Numbered from the stretch's first letter, positions 21,092 through 32,958 are shown. The stretch: 64,000 bases of DNA from Rahnella rivi (GCF_019049655.1 NZ_JAFMOX010000058.1:1-64000); one strand, 5' to 3'. A program made the numbers and translations. The notes: generated from the sequence alone by a model not told the origin.

Positions 21092-21547
21092 TTAAGACTC
21101 CCGGCGACGGGCGCACATCATTGATGCCTCGCAAGCAATCTCACCATCTACTTTCGCGACACCTTTAAAACGAGCAACACCACGACGCTCTTTAATGAAT
21201 TCAACTTCCAGAATCATCTGGTCACCCGGCAACACCGGACGTTTGAAGCGTGCATCATCAATTGCTGCAAAATAATACAGTTCGCCCGGTTCCAGTTTTC
21301 CAACGCTTTTAAACGCAAGAATACCGGTAGCCTGTGCCATGGCTTCCAGAATCAGTACACCTGGAAAAATCGGCTTGCCTGGGAAATGCCCCTGGAAAAA
21401 CGGTTCATTAAAGGAAACGTTTTTCACTGCGCGCAAAAATTTCCCTTTTTCAAAATCCAACACGCGGTCAACCAACAAGAACGGGTAACGGTGTGGCAGT
21501 AAATCCAGTATCTCTTCAATACGCAGAGTATGAGTGTCAGTAGTCAA
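21092..21547 (-). CDS. fabZ: 3-hydroxyacyl-ACP dehydratase FabZ
   Basis: Dehydrates 3-hydroxyacyl-ACP in fatty acid elongation and competes with LpxA for substrate, so its level sets the phospholipid/LPS balance. A TTG start at 21547 is chosen. AGGAAG precedes it by 7 bases, it gives 151 residues and the start [12 protein letters not shown], and E. coli fabZ also uses TTG. The hot-dog motif [19 protein letters not shown] includes the catalytic His and Glu. A longer frame with ATG at 21589 has no family support. Confidence 0.96.
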   Translation of the reverse strand: MTTDTHTLRIEEILDLLPHRYPFLLVDRVLDFEKGKFLRAVKNVSFNEPFFQGHFPGKPIFPGVLILEAMAQATGILAFKSVGKLEPGELYYFAAIDDARFKRPVLPGDQMILEVEFIKERRGVARFKGVAKVDGEIACEASMMCARRRES

Positions 21548-21589
21548 AATACTCTTCCTGTCTATAAAAACTGATGGCATCAAAAACAC

Positions 21590-21669
21590 GGCCTGCCAGA
21601 CCCCAAAAAAAGGTCATCAGGCAGGCCGCAAATAGGAACGAATGCCGCAGGTTCACTCACTGAGTGAAC
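21590..21669 (-). other. Two inverted repeats in the lpxD-fabZ gap
   Basis: The 146-base gap holds two hairpins. One has arms GGCCTGCC/GGCAGGCC (21590-21597 and 21620-21627); its loop itself contains GACC and GGTC around a run of seven T on the minus strand. The other is a 19-base palindrome, GTTCACTCA-c-TGAGTGAAC (21651-21669). They could be an attenuator or RNA-processing site between lpxD and fabZ. No function is known to me. Confidence 0.5.
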
Positions 21670-21693
21670 ACAAAGCAGCACCGTAAATGGTAA

Positions 21694-22716
21694 TTAGTCT
21701 TTTTCGATTTTACGCTCGACAGCTTTCAAGCGCTTATTCATCTCGTCAATATTCATTACCAGTGCAGCCGTCTTACGCCAAACTTTATTCGGTTGTAACG
21801 GAATACCGGAGGAGTATACCCCAGGTTCAGTGATTGGTCGCATTACCATTCCCATTCCTGTCACAACGGCCTGGTCACAAATCTCCATGTGACCATTGAT
21901 AACACTGGCTCCGCCAATCTGGCAGTAACGACCAATTTTCAGACTACCGGCCATAATCACACCGCCGGCCACGGCCGTATTGTCTCCAATCACGACGTTG
22001 TGTGCAATCTGGCATTGGTTATCAATGATGACACCGTTGCTGATAATCGTGTCATCAAGCGCACCGCGGTCGATGGTGGTACAGGCACCAATCTCAACAC
22101 GATCGCCGATAATCACGGTGCCAAGTTGTGGGATCTTAATCCAGTTGCCGCGTTCATTCGCGTAACCAAAACCGTCCGCACCGATGACAGTGCCAGACTG
22201 AATCAGGCACTGCTCACCAATTTCAACGCGGTGATAAATAGAAACATTGGCCCAGATCCGGGTTCCTGCGCCTATTTTAGCTTCTTTACCGATAAAGCAG
22301 CCCGCGCCGACGATAACGTTATCGCCCAACACTACGCCAGATTCGATGACTGCATTTGCGCCAACCGAGACATTCTTACCCAAAGAAGCACTGTCAGAAA
22401 TTACCGCGCTCGCAGCAATATCCTGTGCCGGTGCCGGGGTGGTATCCAGCAGTTGCGCCATACGCGCATAGGTCAGGTAAGGGTTTTTAACCACTAATGC
22501 CGCTGTAGGGCAAAATGGCAGATCCGCTTCCGTCAACACTACGGCACCTGCTTTGCAGGAGGCCAACTGTTCACGGTAGCGGCTGTTTGATAAAAACGTG
22601 ATTTGCTCAGAGTGTGCGGAATGCATTGAAGCAACGCCGGTGATGGCAATTTCGCCATCACCGTGCAATTGTGCATCCAACTGCTGTGCGAGATCAGCCA
22701 GTCGAATTGAAGACAT
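21694..22716 (-). CDS. lpxD: UDP-3-O-(3-hydroxymyristoyl)glucosamine N-acyltransferase
   Basis: Third step of lipid A synthesis, acylating the 2-amino group. The 340-residue product has an N-terminal uridine-binding domain, a long left-handed beta-helix and a C-terminal helix rich in Lys/Glu. The catalytic His is in the [12 protein letters not shown] segment. It starts 2 bases after the skp stop; downstream, a 146-base structured gap precedes fabZ. Confidence 0.98.
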   Translation of the reverse strand: MSSIRLADLAQQLDAQLHGDGEIAITGVASMHSAHSEQITFLSNSRYREQLASCKAGAVVLTEADLPFCPTAALVVKNPYLTYARMAQLLDTTPAPAQDIAASAVISDSASLGKNVSVGANAVIESGVVLGDNVIVGAGCFIGKEAKIGAGTRIWANVSIYHRVEIGEQCLIQSGTVIGADGFGYANERGNWIKIPQLGTVIIGDRVEIGACTTIDRGALDDTIISNGVIIDNQCQIAHNVVIGDNTAVAGGVIMAGSLKIGRYCQIGGASVINGHMEICDQAVVTGMGMVMRPITEPGVYSSGIPLQPNKVWRKTAALVMNIDEMNKRLKAVERKIEKD

Positions 22717-22718
22717 GT

Positions 22719-23216
22719 TTATTTAACCTGTTTCAGCACATCAGCAGTAATATCTTTGTCATTGCTTGCATACGCGATTGCGTTTGCATCGATAACAACA
22801 TCATAACCTTCTTTGCTTGCAACAGATTTCACAGCATCCTGGATACGGCTCAGGATTTTGTTACGCTCTTCGCCCTGACGACGACGGTTGTCTTGCTCGA
22901 ACTGCTGCGCTTTAGCGGAGAACGCTTCACGCTGAGCCATTACGTCTTTTTCAAGTTTAGAACGATCGCTGGCTTTCATGGTCGAGCCATCGCGTTGCAG
23001 ACGTTGCATTTTAGTTTGCAGATCACGTTCCTGAGATTGCAAATCAGTTGCACGGCTTTTGAACTCGTTTTCGAGTTGTTTGGCCACAGCTTCACGTGCT
23101 GGCATCTGTTGGAAAATGCTAGCGACGTTAACGATAGCAATTTTGTCAGCAGCCTGAACGCTAGCTGAAGAAGCCATAACTAAACCGAGGCCTGCGGCAT
23201 ATAACCACTTTTTCAC
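22719..23216 (-). CDS. skp: Periplasmic chaperone Skp (OmpH)
   Basis: Trimeric periplasmic chaperone that holds unfolded outer-membrane proteins for BamA. The 165-residue product has a signal peptide ([10 protein letters not shown] start, cleavage predicted after VQA at residue 22). The long charged helices (about 50-115) form its tentacles. It lies directly between bamA and lpxD. Downstream of bamA, a hairpin in the 153-base gap could lower read-through. Confidence 0.96.
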   Translation of the reverse strand: MKKWLYAAGLGLVMASSASVQAADKIAIVNVASIFQQMPAREAVAKQLENEFKSRATDLQSQERDLQTKMQRLQRDGSTMKASDRSKLEKDVMAQREAFSAKAQQFEQDNRRRQGEERNKILSRIQDAVKSVASKEGYDVVIDANAIAYASNDKDITADVLKQVK

Positions 23217-23290
23217 TATAAACTCCTTCCATCACCCGTTTGTGCCATCTGGCACAGTAAATTACACAAAACACCTGACGCAATAACAAT

Positions 23291-23310
23291 ACACGGGCCG
23301 AAACCCGTGT
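23291..23310 (-). terminator. Possible attenuator between bamA and skp
   Basis: ACACGGG and CCCGTGT form a 7-bp stem. The minus strand continues with a T-rich but interrupted tract (TTGTTATTG). It lies 60 bases after bamA. I read it as a partial terminator, because the following essential genes need transcription, either by read-through or from a promoter before skp. Confidence 0.5.
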
Positions 23311-23369
23311 ATCAAATTCAGCATCAGGTCATTGCGATTCTGCTGAATAAGCGCTTTTCAGACAGAGAG

Positions 23370-25790
23370 TTACCAGGTTTTGCCGATATTAAACTGGAAC
23401 TGCTCTGCTTTGTCGCCTTCGTATTTCTTAACAGGTTGTGCGTATGAGAAGACCAATGGCCCCAGAGGAGACATCCACTGCAACGCAAGACCGGAAGAAA
23501 CACGAATATTGCCTGGTTTACTGTAATCAGGAACACCGGCAGCCATAGTCTGCGGCGTGTTTTCCCAACCTGTATCCCAGACAGTACCGCTATCCACGAA
23601 CAGAGAAGTACGCAATGAGTTAGCGTATTTTTCGCTAACAAACGGAGTTGGAACAATCAGTTCGGCACTCAGTACTGCCATTGCATTACCACCCACCGCA
23701 TCGTCCGAATTATCAATCGGACAACCGCTGTACGAGGTATTAGCTGTAGTACATTTGTAATAGGCTGCTTTTGGACCAATGGTGTTCGACTGGAAACCAC
23801 GAACGCTGCTTGAACCACCGGCATAGAAGTTGTCGTAGAACGGCACTTCTTTACCACCAAGACCATCCGCATAACCTGCGCGAGCACGGCCCATCAGCAC
23901 CCAATCACGATCTTGATTCAGCGGCATGTAGCTGGTTGAATCGAAAGTGATTTTATAATATTCGTTATCGGAACCTGGAACGGTAACTTTGCCGTTCAGG
24001 CTGGCTTTAGTCCCTGAAGTCGGGAAGTAGCCACGGTCGAGGTTGTTATAACCCCAGCCAAGGTTCACGAAGAAGTCATCAGCACTGAAATCGGCATCAG
24101 CATTATCGCTGGTGGTGACCGCAGGTTTCAGGCCCACAGAGTTCAGATAACGGAACATGGCGATCTGTGGTTCCATATTGGACAGATCGTTGTGTACGTA
24201 ATCCAGACCCAGACGCAATGAGTTGTTCTCATTGATTGGGAAACCAAGGTTACCGCCAATACCATAACTTCTGTTGGTATAGTCAGACAGATCCGCGTTA
24301 TCCGCTTTAAAGTCGTTATAGAAGATACGACCACCCAGACTCACACCATCGACGGTGAAGTAAGGGTCAGTGATCGTGAATTCTGCGTAAGTCTGATAAT
24401 CATTTTTGGTACCGCTGATGCCTACGGAGTTACCCGTACCCAGCCAGTTGTCCTGCTGGACACCAACCTGGAAGCTGACACCACTTTCTGTACCGTAGCC
24501 CACACCAAAGTTGAAAGTACCGGTGTTACGTTCTTTCACTTTATAGACCACATCAACCTGATCCGGAGTACCCGGTACACGTTGCGTATCCACATCCACG
24601 GTTTCGAAGTAACCCAGACGGTTCAGACGTTCTTTACCTTTGTCGACCAGATCGTTGCCTAACCAGGCACCTTCCATCTGACGCATTTCACGGCGCAGTA
24701 CGCTGTCTTTACTGGTGTCATTGCCTTCAAAACGGATATGACGCACATAGAAACGGTTACCTGCATCAACGTTGATATGCAGTTTAACGGTCTTATCGGC
24801 ATCATTGATTTCTGGCTGTGTATTCACCCGTGGGTAGGCATAGCCGTAACGACCCAACATCTGCTTGATGTCGTTTTCCATCTTGGTGACTTTAGCGCCG
24901 TTATACAGCTCGCCTTTATCAATTTTAGTCAGGCTTTGCACTTCTGCTGAGTGACCGGCCATGCTGCCAGTCACTTCAACGCCAGAAAGTTTATATTGCT
25001 CGCCTTCTGTAATGTTCAGCGTGATGTAAATGCCTTTCTTGTCCGGCGTCAGGCTGACCTGAGTCGAATCAATGTTGAAACGGGCATAGCCGCGATCCAG
25101 ATAGAAGCTGCGCAGGGTTTCAAGGTCACCCGCCAGTTTCTGTTTCTGATATTTACGATCGCCTACCACGTTCCACCATGGCACTTCATCGCGAAGCTGG
25201 AAGTGTGAAATCAGTTCATCAGTACTGAAGGCATGGTTACCTACGATGTTGATCTGCTGAATTTTGGCAGAAACACCTTCGGTGAAGACCAGTTTCAGAT
25301 CGACACGGTTACGGGGCAAAGGGGTAACAACCGCTTTTACCGACGCACTGTATTTACCGACGCTGTAATAGAAGTCTTCCAGACCTTTCTCGATGCTGCT
25401 GATTGTTGTACGGTCAAGCGCTTCGCCAACACGGACGCCAGAGGCCTCCAGGTTTTGTTTCAGCATGTCATCTTTGACCGATTTGTTACCGGAGAAAGTG
25501 ATGCTGGCAATAGTTGGACGTTCTTTAACCTGAACAATCAGAGAATCGCCATCGCGCAGGACGCGAACGTCCTCAAAGTTGCCAGTGGCAAACAATGCAC
25601 GAATGGTATTACTGATGTCATCGTCAGTAACCGTATCACCGACGCGAACCGGCATATTGAGTAACGCCGCACCGACGGCAACTCGCTGCAGGCCTTCGAA
25701 ATGAATATCTTTCACTACGAAACCGTCTGCACCGTATACGGTGGCGCTGCCAAACAGCAGCGACGCTATGAGCAACTTTTTGATCGCCAT
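23370..25790 (-). CDS. bamA: Outer-membrane protein assembly factor BamA
   Basis: Core of the BAM complex that inserts beta-barrel proteins into the outer membrane. The 806 residues comprise a signal peptide (1-20), five POTRA domains (about 21-420) and a 16-strand barrel. The barrel has the conserved VRGF motif of loop 6 and the C-terminal aromatic signature ending in FNIGKTW. It follows rseP by 36 bases. This locus is usually under the envelope stress factor sigma-E; I did not find a convincing sigma-E promoter by eye. Confidence 0.98.
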   Translation of the reverse strand: MAIKKLLIASLLFGSATVYGADGFVVKDIHFEGLQRVAVGAALLNMPVRVGDTVTDDDISNTIRALFATGNFEDVRVLRDGDSLIVQVKERPTIASITFSGNKSVKDDMLKQNLEASGVRVGEALDRTTISSIEKGLEDFYYSVGKYSASVKAVVTPLPRNRVDLKLVFTEGVSAKIQQINIVGNHAFSTDELISHFQLRDEVPWWNVVGDRKYQKQKLAGDLETLRSFYLDRGYARFNIDSTQVSLTPDKKGIYITLNITEGEQYKLSGVEVTGSMAGHSAEVQSLTKIDKGELYNGAKVTKMENDIKQMLGRYGYAYPRVNTQPEINDADKTVKLHINVDAGNRFYVRHIRFEGNDTSKDSVLRREMRQMEGAWLGNDLVDKGKERLNRLGYFETVDVDTQRVPGTPDQVDVVYKVKERNTGTFNFGVGYGTESGVSFQVGVQQDNWLGTGNSVGISGTKNDYQTYAEFTITDPYFTVDGVSLGGRIFYNDFKADNADLSDYTNRSYGIGGNLGFPINENNSLRLGLDYVHNDLSNMEPQIAMFRYLNSVGLKPAVTTSDNADADFSADDFFVNLGWGYNNLDRGYFPTSGTKASLNGKVTVPGSDNEYYKITFDSTSYMPLNQDRDWVLMGRARAGYADGLGGKEVPFYDNFYAGGSSSVRGFQSNTIGPKAAYYKCTTANTSYSGCPIDNSDDAVGGNAMAVLSAELIVPTPFVSEKYANSLRTSLFVDSGTVWDTGWENTPQTMAAGVPDYSKPGNIRVSSGLALQWMSPLGPLVFSYAQPVKKYEGDKAEQFQFNIGKTW

Positions 25791-25826
25791 CGTTGTTATG
25801 CGTTCTTCCTAACCTAATCTCCAGCC

Positions 25827-27182
25827 TTAAAGACGGGAGAAATCATTGAAAAGTGCAAGCCCCATAACCAGGAACAGCAATACTGCACCGACCTGATAGC
25901 TGAAGTTTTGAACTCGCTCGGAAACTGGACCACCTTTTAGTTTTTCTATTGCCAGAAAAACCAAGTGTCCACCATCTAATATCGGTAATGGGAACAGGTT
26001 TACGATACCGAGATTGACGCTGATAAGCGCCAAAAACGTCAGGTACGACACTAAACCATACTCCGCTGACATCCCTGCGCCCTGTGCTATGGAGATTGGG
26101 CCGCTCAGATTGTTCAGCTTTACATCACCGGTAAACAACTTGCCCAGCATGTTTACCGTCAGCTTCATCAGTTGCCAGGTTTTTGCACCGGCCTCATAAA
26201 AAGCGACAAACGGACCATATTGGCGAACTGTTTTGTACTCTTCAGGTAACGGTATGACTTTGGGAACCACCCCAGCAAAACCTTGTACGATACCTTTACC
26301 TACTGTCCGACTTTCCGGTGTCAGGGTTAACTCAAGAGTCTCACCATTACGCTCAATGTTCAGCGCCATAGGCTTGCCCGGATTATCGCGCACCTGCAAC
26401 GTAAAATTACGCCAGCCCGACAAAACCTGACCGTCAACTTTAACGATCCGATCGCCCGCTTGCAAACCTGCTTTTTGAGCAGCAGAACCCGCTTGTACTT
26501 CAGCTAAAACGGGCTCCACCTGTGGACCACGCGGAATGATACCCAACGCAACCACAGGATCTTGCGTTTCAGGATCAAATGTCCATTCACGCAAATCGAC
26601 GACTTTTTCAATTACCGTTGATGAACCTAACTCGGCGACCCCGAGCGTCATTTGGCTACTGCCAATTTCACCCATCAACGACAAACGAATTGAATCCCAA
26701 TCAGGCGTTTCGATACCGCCAATAGACTTTAGTTCCATACCGGGCAAAACTTTGGCTTGCGCAGCAATAGATTGCGGCGTGATTTCAGCCACAACCGGGC
26801 GTACCGAGGGAACGCCAATAACGAAGATGACCCAGTAGGCGAAAACAGCAAAAATAAAGTTGGCAATCGGGCCCGCGCTAATAATAGCAGCACGCTGCCA
26901 CACCGTCTTGCTGTTGAAAGTAAGATGCTTAAGCTCAGGTGGAACCGTCTCAAGACGCTCATCGAGCATTTTGACGTATCCACCGAGGGGGATGATAGCA
27001 AGCACATATTCGGTTCCACGGCGATCGGTGCGGCGCCACAGTGCGCGACCAAAACCGACAGAGAAGCGCTCAACACGCACCCCGCAGCGACGAGCAACCC
27101 AGAAATGGCCGAACTCGTGCACGGTGATAAGCACCCCCAATGCAACGATAAAGGCGGCCAGGCTCCAGAGTATGTTCATCAT
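25827..27182 (-). CDS. rseP: Site-2 zinc metalloprotease RseP
   Basis: Inner-membrane protease that cleaves RseA inside the membrane to free sigma-E and also clears signal-peptide remnants. The HEFGH zinc motif is in the first helix at residues 22-26, and the second catalytic motif ([11 protein letters not shown]) near the C-terminus. Two PDZ domains lie between. Adjacent ATG codons at 27182 and 27179 give 451 or 450 residues; E. coli has 450. The upstream neighbour cdsA is on the same strand. Confidence 0.97.
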   Translation of the reverse strand: MMNILWSLAAFIVALGVLITVHEFGHFWVARRCGVRVERFSVGFGRALWRRTDRRGTEYVLAIIPLGGYVKMLDERLETVPPELKHLTFNSKTVWQRAAIISAGPIANFIFAVFAYWVIFVIGVPSVRPVVAEITPQSIAAQAKVLPGMELKSIGGIETPDWDSIRLSLMGEIGSSQMTLGVAELGSSTVIEKVVDLREWTFDPETQDPVVALGIIPRGPQVEPVLAEVQAGSAAQKAGLQAGDRIVKVDGQVLSGWRNFTLQVRDNPGKPMALNIERNGETLELTLTPESRTVGKGIVQGFAGVVPKVIPLPEEYKTVRQYGPFVAFYEAGAKTWQLMKLTVNMLGKLFTGDVKLNNLSGPISIAQGAGMSAEYGLVSYLTFLALISVNLGIVNLFPLPILDGGHLVFLAIEKLKGGPVSERVQNFSYQVGAVLLFLVMGLALFNDFSRL

Positions 27183-27226
27183 ATGTCCAACTATTCCTTA
27201 GAAAACTTCACCGTCTCAGCGACGGA

Positions 27227-28075
27227 TTAATACACTAACAGCATCAGACAGGCAAATACAGGAACGGCAGCAGTCAGGCTGTCGATGCGATCCAATATTC
27301 CACCGTGCCCGGGAATCATATGACCACTGTCTTTGATTCCAGCTTCGCGTTTGAACATGCTCTCCGTCAGATCGCCGAGTACAGAAGCCAGCGCAGCGAC
27401 TACGGAACAAATGAGTAATACAGACGGCTGAACACTCAACGGTGCATAACGACCAAACAACCAGGCAATCAGAGCACACGTCAGCAGCCCGCCGAAGAAA
27501 CCTTCCCAGGTTTTTCCGGGAGAGACTTTAGGCGCCAGTTTGTGTTTACCGAACAACTTCCCAAACAGGTAAGCCCCGGAATCTGCGCCCCAGACGAGTA
27601 GCATCACATACAACAGCCACCAGGCGCCAGTGTGCGGATTCTCTGCATAGCCATACTGGCGCAGCGCAACCATGCCCCAGAAGAACGGCACAATCGTCAG
27701 AACACCGAACAAAACACGCAGCACGCGTGAATTACGCCAGAATGCGGCGGACGCAGGATAGCCCACGACTAACACCAGAGCGACACACCACCAGGCAAGC
27801 GCAGCCCATAACGATCCACTCACCTGCGGCAACTGCACGCTGTGATGATAGGCCGGAATGCTCAGTAGCATGACTGCCAGCAGAAAACCACACAGGATAG
27901 CCAGCCAGATCCGCTGATTACGTGTTCCCAGACCCGCTAATTGCCCCCACTCCCACGCCGCCAACATGCACACGACCAGCGTGACAATGGCAAAACCTAC
28001 CGGTGGTAACAAAAAGAGTGCTGCAATAACAATCGGTATTAAAATCAGAGCTGTGATAATGCGATACTTCAGCAA
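27227..28075 (-). CDS. cdsA: Phosphatidate cytidylyltransferase
   Basis: Makes CDP-diacylglycerol, the precursor of all membrane phospholipids, from phosphatidate and CTP. The 282-residue product is a polytopic membrane protein. It carries the family signature near the C-terminus (GDLTESMFKREAGIKDSGH), with the metal-binding aspartates. It starts 9 bases after uppS. Confidence 0.96.
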   Translation of the reverse strand: MLKYRIITALILIPIVIAALFLLPPVGFAIVTLVVCMLAAWEWGQLAGLGTRNQRIWLAILCGFLLAVMLLSIPAYHHSVQLPQVSGSLWAALAWWCVALVLVVGYPASAAFWRNSRVLRVLFGVLTIVPFFWGMVALRQYGYAENPHTGAWWLLYVMLLVWGADSGAYLFGKLFGKHKLAPKVSPGKTWEGFFGGLLTCALIAWLFGRYAPLSVQPSVLLICSVVAALASVLGDLTESMFKREAGIKDSGHMIPGHGGILDRIDSLTAAVPVFACLMLLVY

Positions 28076-28084
28076 ATGTTCTCC

Positions 28085-28843
28085 CTAGGACGCATTGGCG
28101 CCGATAGGTGTAGTCCCTCCAAAGCGGCGCTCGCGTTGTGCAAAAGCATTTAGCGCATCTTCAAAGGTATTTTCATCAAAATCAGGCCAGAGGACATCCG
28201 TAAAGTAAAACTCCGCATAGGCAATTTGCCACAGCAAGAAGTTACTGATTCGATGTTCCCCACCGGTTCTGATCACCAAATCGACTGGTGCCAGTTCGCT
28301 CATACAGACGGCTGAATCCAGCATGTCTTCTGTTATTTGCTCTGCCCGCAGCGCACCAGCTTCAACCTGACCGGCCAGTGCCTTAACGCCCTGAATAATA
28401 TCCCATCGTCCGCCATAATTCGCAGCGATGTTTAGCGTAAGACCGTCGTTATTTTGTGTAAGTGTTTCTGAACGACGAATGCGTTCCTGCAGACGAGCAC
28501 TAAAGCGACTGACATCGCCAATAATCCGCAACCTGACATTGTGTTTATGCAGGCTTTTAACTTCACTGTCGAGTGCACGAACAAACAGTTCCATTAACGC
28601 GGCGACTTCCTGAGCCGGGCGATTCCAGTTTTCACTACTAAAGGCATAAAGCGTAAGAGCATCTAAATGATGGTTGGCAGCAAAACTCACGGCTTTACGC
28701 ACTGATTTTACGCCCGCTTTATGACCAAAGACCCTCATTTTACCCTGACGTTTTGCCCAACGACCGTTGCCGTCCATAATAATGGCAACATGGCGCGGCT
28801 GAGCGCAAGACGTATCAGACATCTGTTGATTTTCGAGGGACAT
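28085..28843 (-). CDS. uppS: Undecaprenyl diphosphate synthase
   Basis: Adds eight isopentenyl units to farnesyl diphosphate to make the C55 lipid carrier for peptidoglycan and O antigen. The 252-residue cis-prenyltransferase has the catalytic Asp in the [15 protein letters not shown] motif and the conserved [15 protein letters not shown] block. The family core starts about 17 residues in, so the true start could be the second ATG (MSDTSC, 7 codons later). Confidence 0.96.
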   Translation of the reverse strand: MSLENQQMSDTSCAQPRHVAIIMDGNGRWAKRQGKMRVFGHKAGVKSVRKAVSFAANHHLDALTLYAFSSENWNRPAQEVAALMELFVRALDSEVKSLHKHNVRLRIIGDVSRFSARLQERIRRSETLTQNNDGLTLNIAANYGGRWDIIQGVKALAGQVEAGALRAEQITEDMLDSAVCMSELAPVDLVIRTGGEHRISNFLLWQIAYAEFYFTDVLWPDFDENTFEDALNAFAQRERRFGGTTPIGANAS

Positions 28844-28925
28844 AACGCGTACTCATTTCCTTTTATCAGAACACGACGGCTTTTTAGCTGGCGTTGTACA
28901 TCAAACGCTGGCGCTGTAACACGCG

Positions 28926-28958
28926 CAAAAAAGCCGTGTCTCCCTTGCGGGCACGGCT
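28926..28958 (-). terminator. Terminator after dxr
   Basis: On the minus strand AGCCGTG and CACGGCT close a stem with CCCG/GGGA inside, followed directly by TTTTTT. It lies in the 245-base gap between dxr and uppS, so uppS probably has its own promoter just downstream. Confidence 0.82.
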
Positions 28959-29088
28959 ACACTGACAGCTTACCGATTCCACTTACGGGATCCAGGCACT
29001 AAAAACCTGAATCCACTGTCAGCGTGGCGCAGACTATACCATTTCAATGTGATGCTAACAAACTGCTGCATAAGCACTAAAATTAGCG

Positions 29089-30285
29089 TCAGACCGCAAA
29101 TGTGCGAAGTTTCTGCCTGGCTAAAGCCCGCGATTGCCTGTCGATATCCAGAACTTCATCCACCGAGCCCGGCTCAGCACTTACCAGCTGTTCCATGACA
29201 TCCCGGTTGACCGATGCAATATCAGTGAAACGGATCTCGCCGTTTAGGAATGCAGCAACAGAAATTTCATTGGCGGCGTTCAACGCAGTTGTCGCTGCCT
29301 GACCGGTATTACTGGCTTCGATAGCCAGTTGCAGACAAGGGTAGCGTGTATAATCCGGCTCAGAGAAGGTCAGTGCCCCCATCTTGCAGAAATCCAACGC
29401 TTCCACTCCTGCAGCAACCCGTCGAGGATAAGCCATTGCATGTGCGATAGGCGTGCGCATATCCGGAGAGCCCAGTTGTGCCAGCACACTGCCATCGCGA
29501 TAACGCACCATCGAGTGGATGACCGATTGAGGATGGATGATCACTTCCATCTCTGCAGCCGACGCATTAAACAGCCAGCGGGCCTCGATGTACTCCAGCC
29601 CCTTATTCATCATGGTGGCGGAGTCGACTGAAATTTTGCGCCCCATAGACCAGTTCGGATGCGCGCAGGCCTGATCCGGCGTCACATCATTAAATTGGTT
29701 CAAAGGTAGCTCGCGGAACGGTCCACCTGACCCCGTCAGAATAATGCGGGAGATGCCGTTTTCTTCGAGTGAAGCATAGCCAAGTTGCTGCTGCACAGCT
29801 TCAGGCAAACTTTGGAAAATCGCATTATGTTCACTGTCGATAGGAAGGAGTTGAGACTGGCTCTGCCGGACGGCATCCATGAAAATACGACCACAGGTGA
29901 CCAGCGACTCTTTGTTCGCCAGAAGGACCTGCTTACCGGCACGCACTGCGGCGAGCGTCGGCAAAAGCCCTGCGGCTCCGACAATGGCTGACATGACCTG
30001 ATCAACATCATCCAGCGCGGCCAGTTCGATTGCCGCCTTTTCGCCAGAAAGCACTTCAGTGGTGACGCCATGTTCAGTCAGGATGTTGCGCAGTGCGCGG
30101 GCTGACGGTTCATCGGCCATTGACGCATAGGCTGGACGAAACTCCAGACATTGCTGCGCCATCACGTCCACATTACATCCTGCTACCAGGGCTTTCACCG
30201 CAAAGGCGTCGGGATTAGACCGGACAACGGAAAGCGTGCTGGTGCCGACAGAACCTGTCGAACCAAGAATAGTCATTTGTTTCAT
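29089..30285 (-). CDS. dxr: 1-deoxy-D-xylulose 5-phosphate reductoisomerase
   Basis: First committed step of the MEP isoprenoid pathway, making methylerythritol phosphate with NADPH. The 398 residues match E. coli. The N-terminal NADPH site reads [11 protein letters not shown] (about 8-18). The catalytic loop contains the SEHNA and GSGGPFR motifs and the NKGLEYIEA segment. It feeds UppS, the next gene, although a terminator separates them. Confidence 0.98.
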   Translation of the reverse strand: MKQMTILGSTGSVGTSTLSVVRSNPDAFAVKALVAGCNVDVMAQQCLEFRPAYASMADEPSARALRNILTEHGVTTEVLSGEKAAIELAALDDVDQVMSAIVGAAGLLPTLAAVRAGKQVLLANKESLVTCGRIFMDAVRQSQSQLLPIDSEHNAIFQSLPEAVQQQLGYASLEENGISRIILTGSGGPFRELPLNQFNDVTPDQACAHPNWSMGRKISVDSATMMNKGLEYIEARWLFNASAAEMEVIIHPQSVIHSMVRYRDGSVLAQLGSPDMRTPIAHAMAYPRRVAAGVEALDFCKMGALTFSEPDYTRYPCLQLAIEASNTGQAATTALNAANEISVAAFLNGEIRFTDIASVNRDVMEQLVSAEPGSVDEVLDIDRQSRALARQKLRTFAV

Positions 30286-30392
30286 GAAAATGCCCGGGAT
30301 AACGCCATTAATTCAGAATAGTGCACAGTCTGAAACCTCTTATCCGGCTTGTCCATGAGATTGTGGAAACAGATAAAAGATCTGAGGCCTGT

Positions 30393-30424
30393 AAAAAATA
30401 AAGCGCCGCATTTGCGACGCTTTA
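30393..30424 (-). terminator. Terminator after frr
   Basis: AAAGCGTCGC and GCGGCGCTTT pair around a 4-base loop (30400-30423), and the minus strand continues ATTTTTTA. It is 24 bases after the frr stop. Confidence 0.9.
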
Positions 30425-30447
30425 TCGGAGAAAACGAGCGAGTCTGA

Positions 30448-31005
30448 TTAGAACTCCATCAACTCGGTTTCTTTCTCACTCAACGCAACGTCGATTTTCT
30501 TGATGAAGATATCAGTCAGTTTCTGGATATCGTCCTGGGAACGACGATCTTCATCCTCACTGATTTCTTTATCTTTCAGAAGCGCTTTGGTTTTGTCGTT
30601 AGCGTCACGGCGGACGTTTCGCACAGAAACACGGCCCTGCTCTGCTTCACCACGCACGACTTTGATCAGGTCTTTACGACGCTCTTCGGTCAGTGCTGGC
30701 AATGGAACGCGGATAGTCGCGCCCGCAGAAGAAGGGTTCAGACCCAAATCAGATGTCATGATCGCCTTTTCAACAGCAGCGCTGATAGAACGGTCAAAGA
30801 CGGAGATAGCAAGGGTACGGGAATCTTCAACCGTTACCTGAGCCAACTGGCGCAGTGGCGTTGCAGAACCGTAGTATTCGACCATGATGCCGTCAAGAAT
30901 ACCCGGAGAAGCGCGACCGGTACGAATTTTGCTGATATGGGTTTTGAATGCTTCTACGCATTTGTCCATACGAATTTCAGCGTCTTTTTTAATGTCGTTA
31001 ATCAC
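30448..31005 (-). CDS. frr: Ribosome recycling factor
   Basis: With EF-G, splits the post-termination ribosome. The 185-residue tRNA-shaped protein has family segments [15 protein letters not shown] and [25 protein letters not shown]. Length is identical to E. coli. It lies downstream of pyrH with a 106-base gap and ends at its own terminator. Confidence 0.98.
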   Translation of the reverse strand: MINDIKKDAEIRMDKCVEAFKTHISKIRTGRASPGILDGIMVEYYGSATPLRQLAQVTVEDSRTLAISVFDRSISAAVEKAIMTSDLGLNPSSAGATIRVPLPALTEERRKDLIKVVRGEAEQGRVSVRNVRRDANDKTKALLKDKEISEDEDRRSQDDIQKLTDIFIKKIDVALSEKETELMEF

Positions 31006-31111
31006 GATGTGAACCCTTGAGAGCTGGTTACCTGGCAGACCATACTCAGTATAGTCCGTGAATACTTATGCCAGCACAGGCTGGCTGAACACAATGTTCA
31101 ATGGCGAAGGA

Positions 31112-31843
31112 TCACTCAGCGTTAGAAATCAGCGTCCCTTCATTTTCACCCATCACCACGCGGCGCAGTGCGCCAGGTTTGTTCATGTTGAATACACGAA
31201 TTGGCAGATTGTGATCGCGGGCTAACGTAAACGCCGCCAGATCCATCACTTTCAATTCCTGCTCCAGCACTTCCTGATAGGTCAATGTCTCATACAGCGT
31301 TGCTTCCGGGTTTTTGACCGGATCAGCAGAATATACGCCGTCGACTTTGGTGGCTTTTAATACCACATCGGCTTCGATTTCGATACCACGCAGGCACGCT
31401 GCAGAATCGGTGGTAAAGAATGGATTGCCTGTCCCCGCGGAGAAAATCACCACGCGGTTATGACGCAGCAGGCTGATGGCTTCAGCCCAGCTGTAATTAT
31501 CACAAACACCGTTCAAAGGAATTGCAGACATCAGACGCGCGTTAACATAAGCACGGTGTAATGCATCACGCATTGCCAGGCCGTTCATGACAGTCGCCAG
31601 CATACCCATATGGTCGCCTACAACACGGTTCATGCCCGCCTGCGCCAGACCCGCGCCACGGAATAAGTTACCGCCGCCGATCACAACGCCTACCTGAATG
31701 CCGAGTTCGACCAGCTCTTTCACTTCCTGAGCCATACGATCTAATACACTCGCGTCGATACCAAAACCTTCACTGCCCTGCAGGGCTTCGCCACTGAGTT
31801 TGAGCAGGATACGCTGATAAACGGGTTTCGCATTGGTAGCCAT
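31112..31843 (-). CDS. pyrH: Uridylate kinase PyrH
   Basis: Phosphorylates UMP to UDP as a hexamer, activated by GTP and inhibited by UTP. The 243-residue amino-acid-kinase-fold protein shows KLSGEALQG near the start, GGGNLFRG (about 57-64) and the C-terminal nucleotide site with [11 protein letters not shown]. It lies after tsf, beyond the terminator at 31957-31994. Confidence 0.97.
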   Translation of the reverse strand: MATNAKPVYQRILLKLSGEALQGSEGFGIDASVLDRMAQEVKELVELGIQVGVVIGGGNLFRGAGLAQAGMNRVVGDHMGMLATVMNGLAMRDALHRAYVNARLMSAIPLNGVCDNYSWAEAISLLRHNRVVIFSAGTGNPFFTTDSAACLRGIEIEADVVLKATKVDGVYSADPVKNPEATLYETLTYQEVLEQELKVMDLAAFTLARDHNLPIRVFNMNKPGALRRVVMGENEGTLISNAE

Positions 31844-31956
31844 GGTGTCTGTCCTAGAAGCAATGTGTCTTAATGAGAATTCAATCTTTACATCATAGCG
31901 TTGTTACCGGATGTTCTACAGTACATCGCACAATGTCATTGGAATTTGGGGCTGGA

Positions 31957-31994
31957 TAAAACGGAACCGCCAACATGCAGCGGTTCCGTTTTAT
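31957..31994 (-). terminator. Terminator after tsf
   Basis: ACGGAACCGC and GCGGTTCCGT form a 10-bp stem, followed on the minus strand by TTTTAT. It lies 18 bases after the tsf stop and ends the rpsB-tsf unit. Confidence 0.9.
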
Positions 31995-32011
31995 TGTGCA
32001 TCAGGTACTGA

Positions 32012-32863
32012 TTAAGACTGTTTGGTCATCGCTGCAACTTCAGCAGCAAAGTCAGTCTCAACTTTCTCAATGCCTTCACCCACTTCGAAGCGGATGAAGT
32101 TGATAACGTCGGCGTTATGCTCTTTCAGCATCTGACCAACAGTTTTGCTTGGGTCGATAACGAAAGGCTGGCCAGTCAGAGAAACTTCGCCGGTGAATTT
32201 CTTCATGCGGCCTTCAACCATTTTCTCTGCGATTTCTTTTGGCTTGCCAGACTGCATCGCGATGTCCAGCTGAACCTGGTACTCTTTTTCTACCACTTCA
32301 GCAGACACGTCTTCTGGTTTAACGAATTCTGGTTTGCTTGCTGCAACGTGCATAGCCAGCTGTTTAACCAGATCTTCGTCAGCGCCTTTAGCAGAAACCA
32401 GAACACCGATACGAGCACCGTGCAGGTAGCTACCCAACACATCGCCTTCCAGAGAAGAAACGCGACGAATGTTGATGTTCTCACCGATTTTAGCAACCAG
32501 CTGAATACGCTCTTCTTCGAACTGTGTTTTCAACACTTCAACGTCAGTGATTTTGCCTGCAACAGCAGCATCCAACACTTTGTCAGCAAATGCCTGGAAA
32601 CCGGCATCTTTAGCAACGAAGTCAGTCTGGCAGTTAACTTCCAGAATCACACCGTAGTTGCCTTCGATTTTGGTTTTGATCACGCCGTCAGCAGCTACGT
32701 TGCCTGCTTTTTTCGCCGCTTTGATCGCGCCAGATTTACGCATGTTTTCAATTGACAGCTCGATGTCGCCGTTAGCTTCAACCAGAGCTTTCTTACAATC
32801 CATCATGCCAGCGCCAGTACGTTCGCGCAGTTCTTTTACCAGGGCAGCGGTAATATCAGCCAT
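32012..32863 (-). CDS. tsf: Translation elongation factor Ts
   Basis: Nucleotide exchange factor for EF-Tu. I chose the ATG at 32863, giving 283 residues beginning [19 protein letters not shown] as in E. coli. An in-frame ATG at 32923 would add 20 residues with no family support. The conserved TDFVAKD motif that contacts EF-Tu is near residue 80. It follows rpsB with an intervening hairpin at about 32937-32958. Confidence 0.98.
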   Translation of the reverse strand: MADITAALVKELRERTGAGMMDCKKALVEANGDIELSIENMRKSGAIKAAKKAGNVAADGVIKTKIEGNYGVILEVNCQTDFVAKDAGFQAFADKVLDAAVAGKITDVEVLKTQFEEERIQLVAKIGENINIRRVSSLEGDVLGSYLHGARIGVLVSAKGADEDLVKQLAMHVAASKPEFVKPEDVSAEVVEKEYQVQLDIAMQSGKPKEIAEKMVEGRMKKFTGEVSLTGQPFVIDPSKTVGQMLKEHNADVINFIRFEVGEGIEKVETDFAAEVAAMTKQS

Positions 32864-32936
32864 TGTATTTTCCTCGATTATCTCAGTGCAAAAAGGCTTT
32901 TTGCGGTGAGATATTTCTCGCATTTAAGATAAGCAA

Positions 32937-32958
32937 AGGGGGCCAATAAAGGCCCCCT
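32937..32958 (-). terminator. Partial terminator (attenuator) between rpsB and tsf
   Basis: GGGGGCC and GGCCCCC pair around a 6-8-base loop, followed by only three T on the minus strand. A weak terminator here fits the known production of both an rpsB transcript and an rpsB-tsf transcript in E. coli. Confidence 0.6.
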
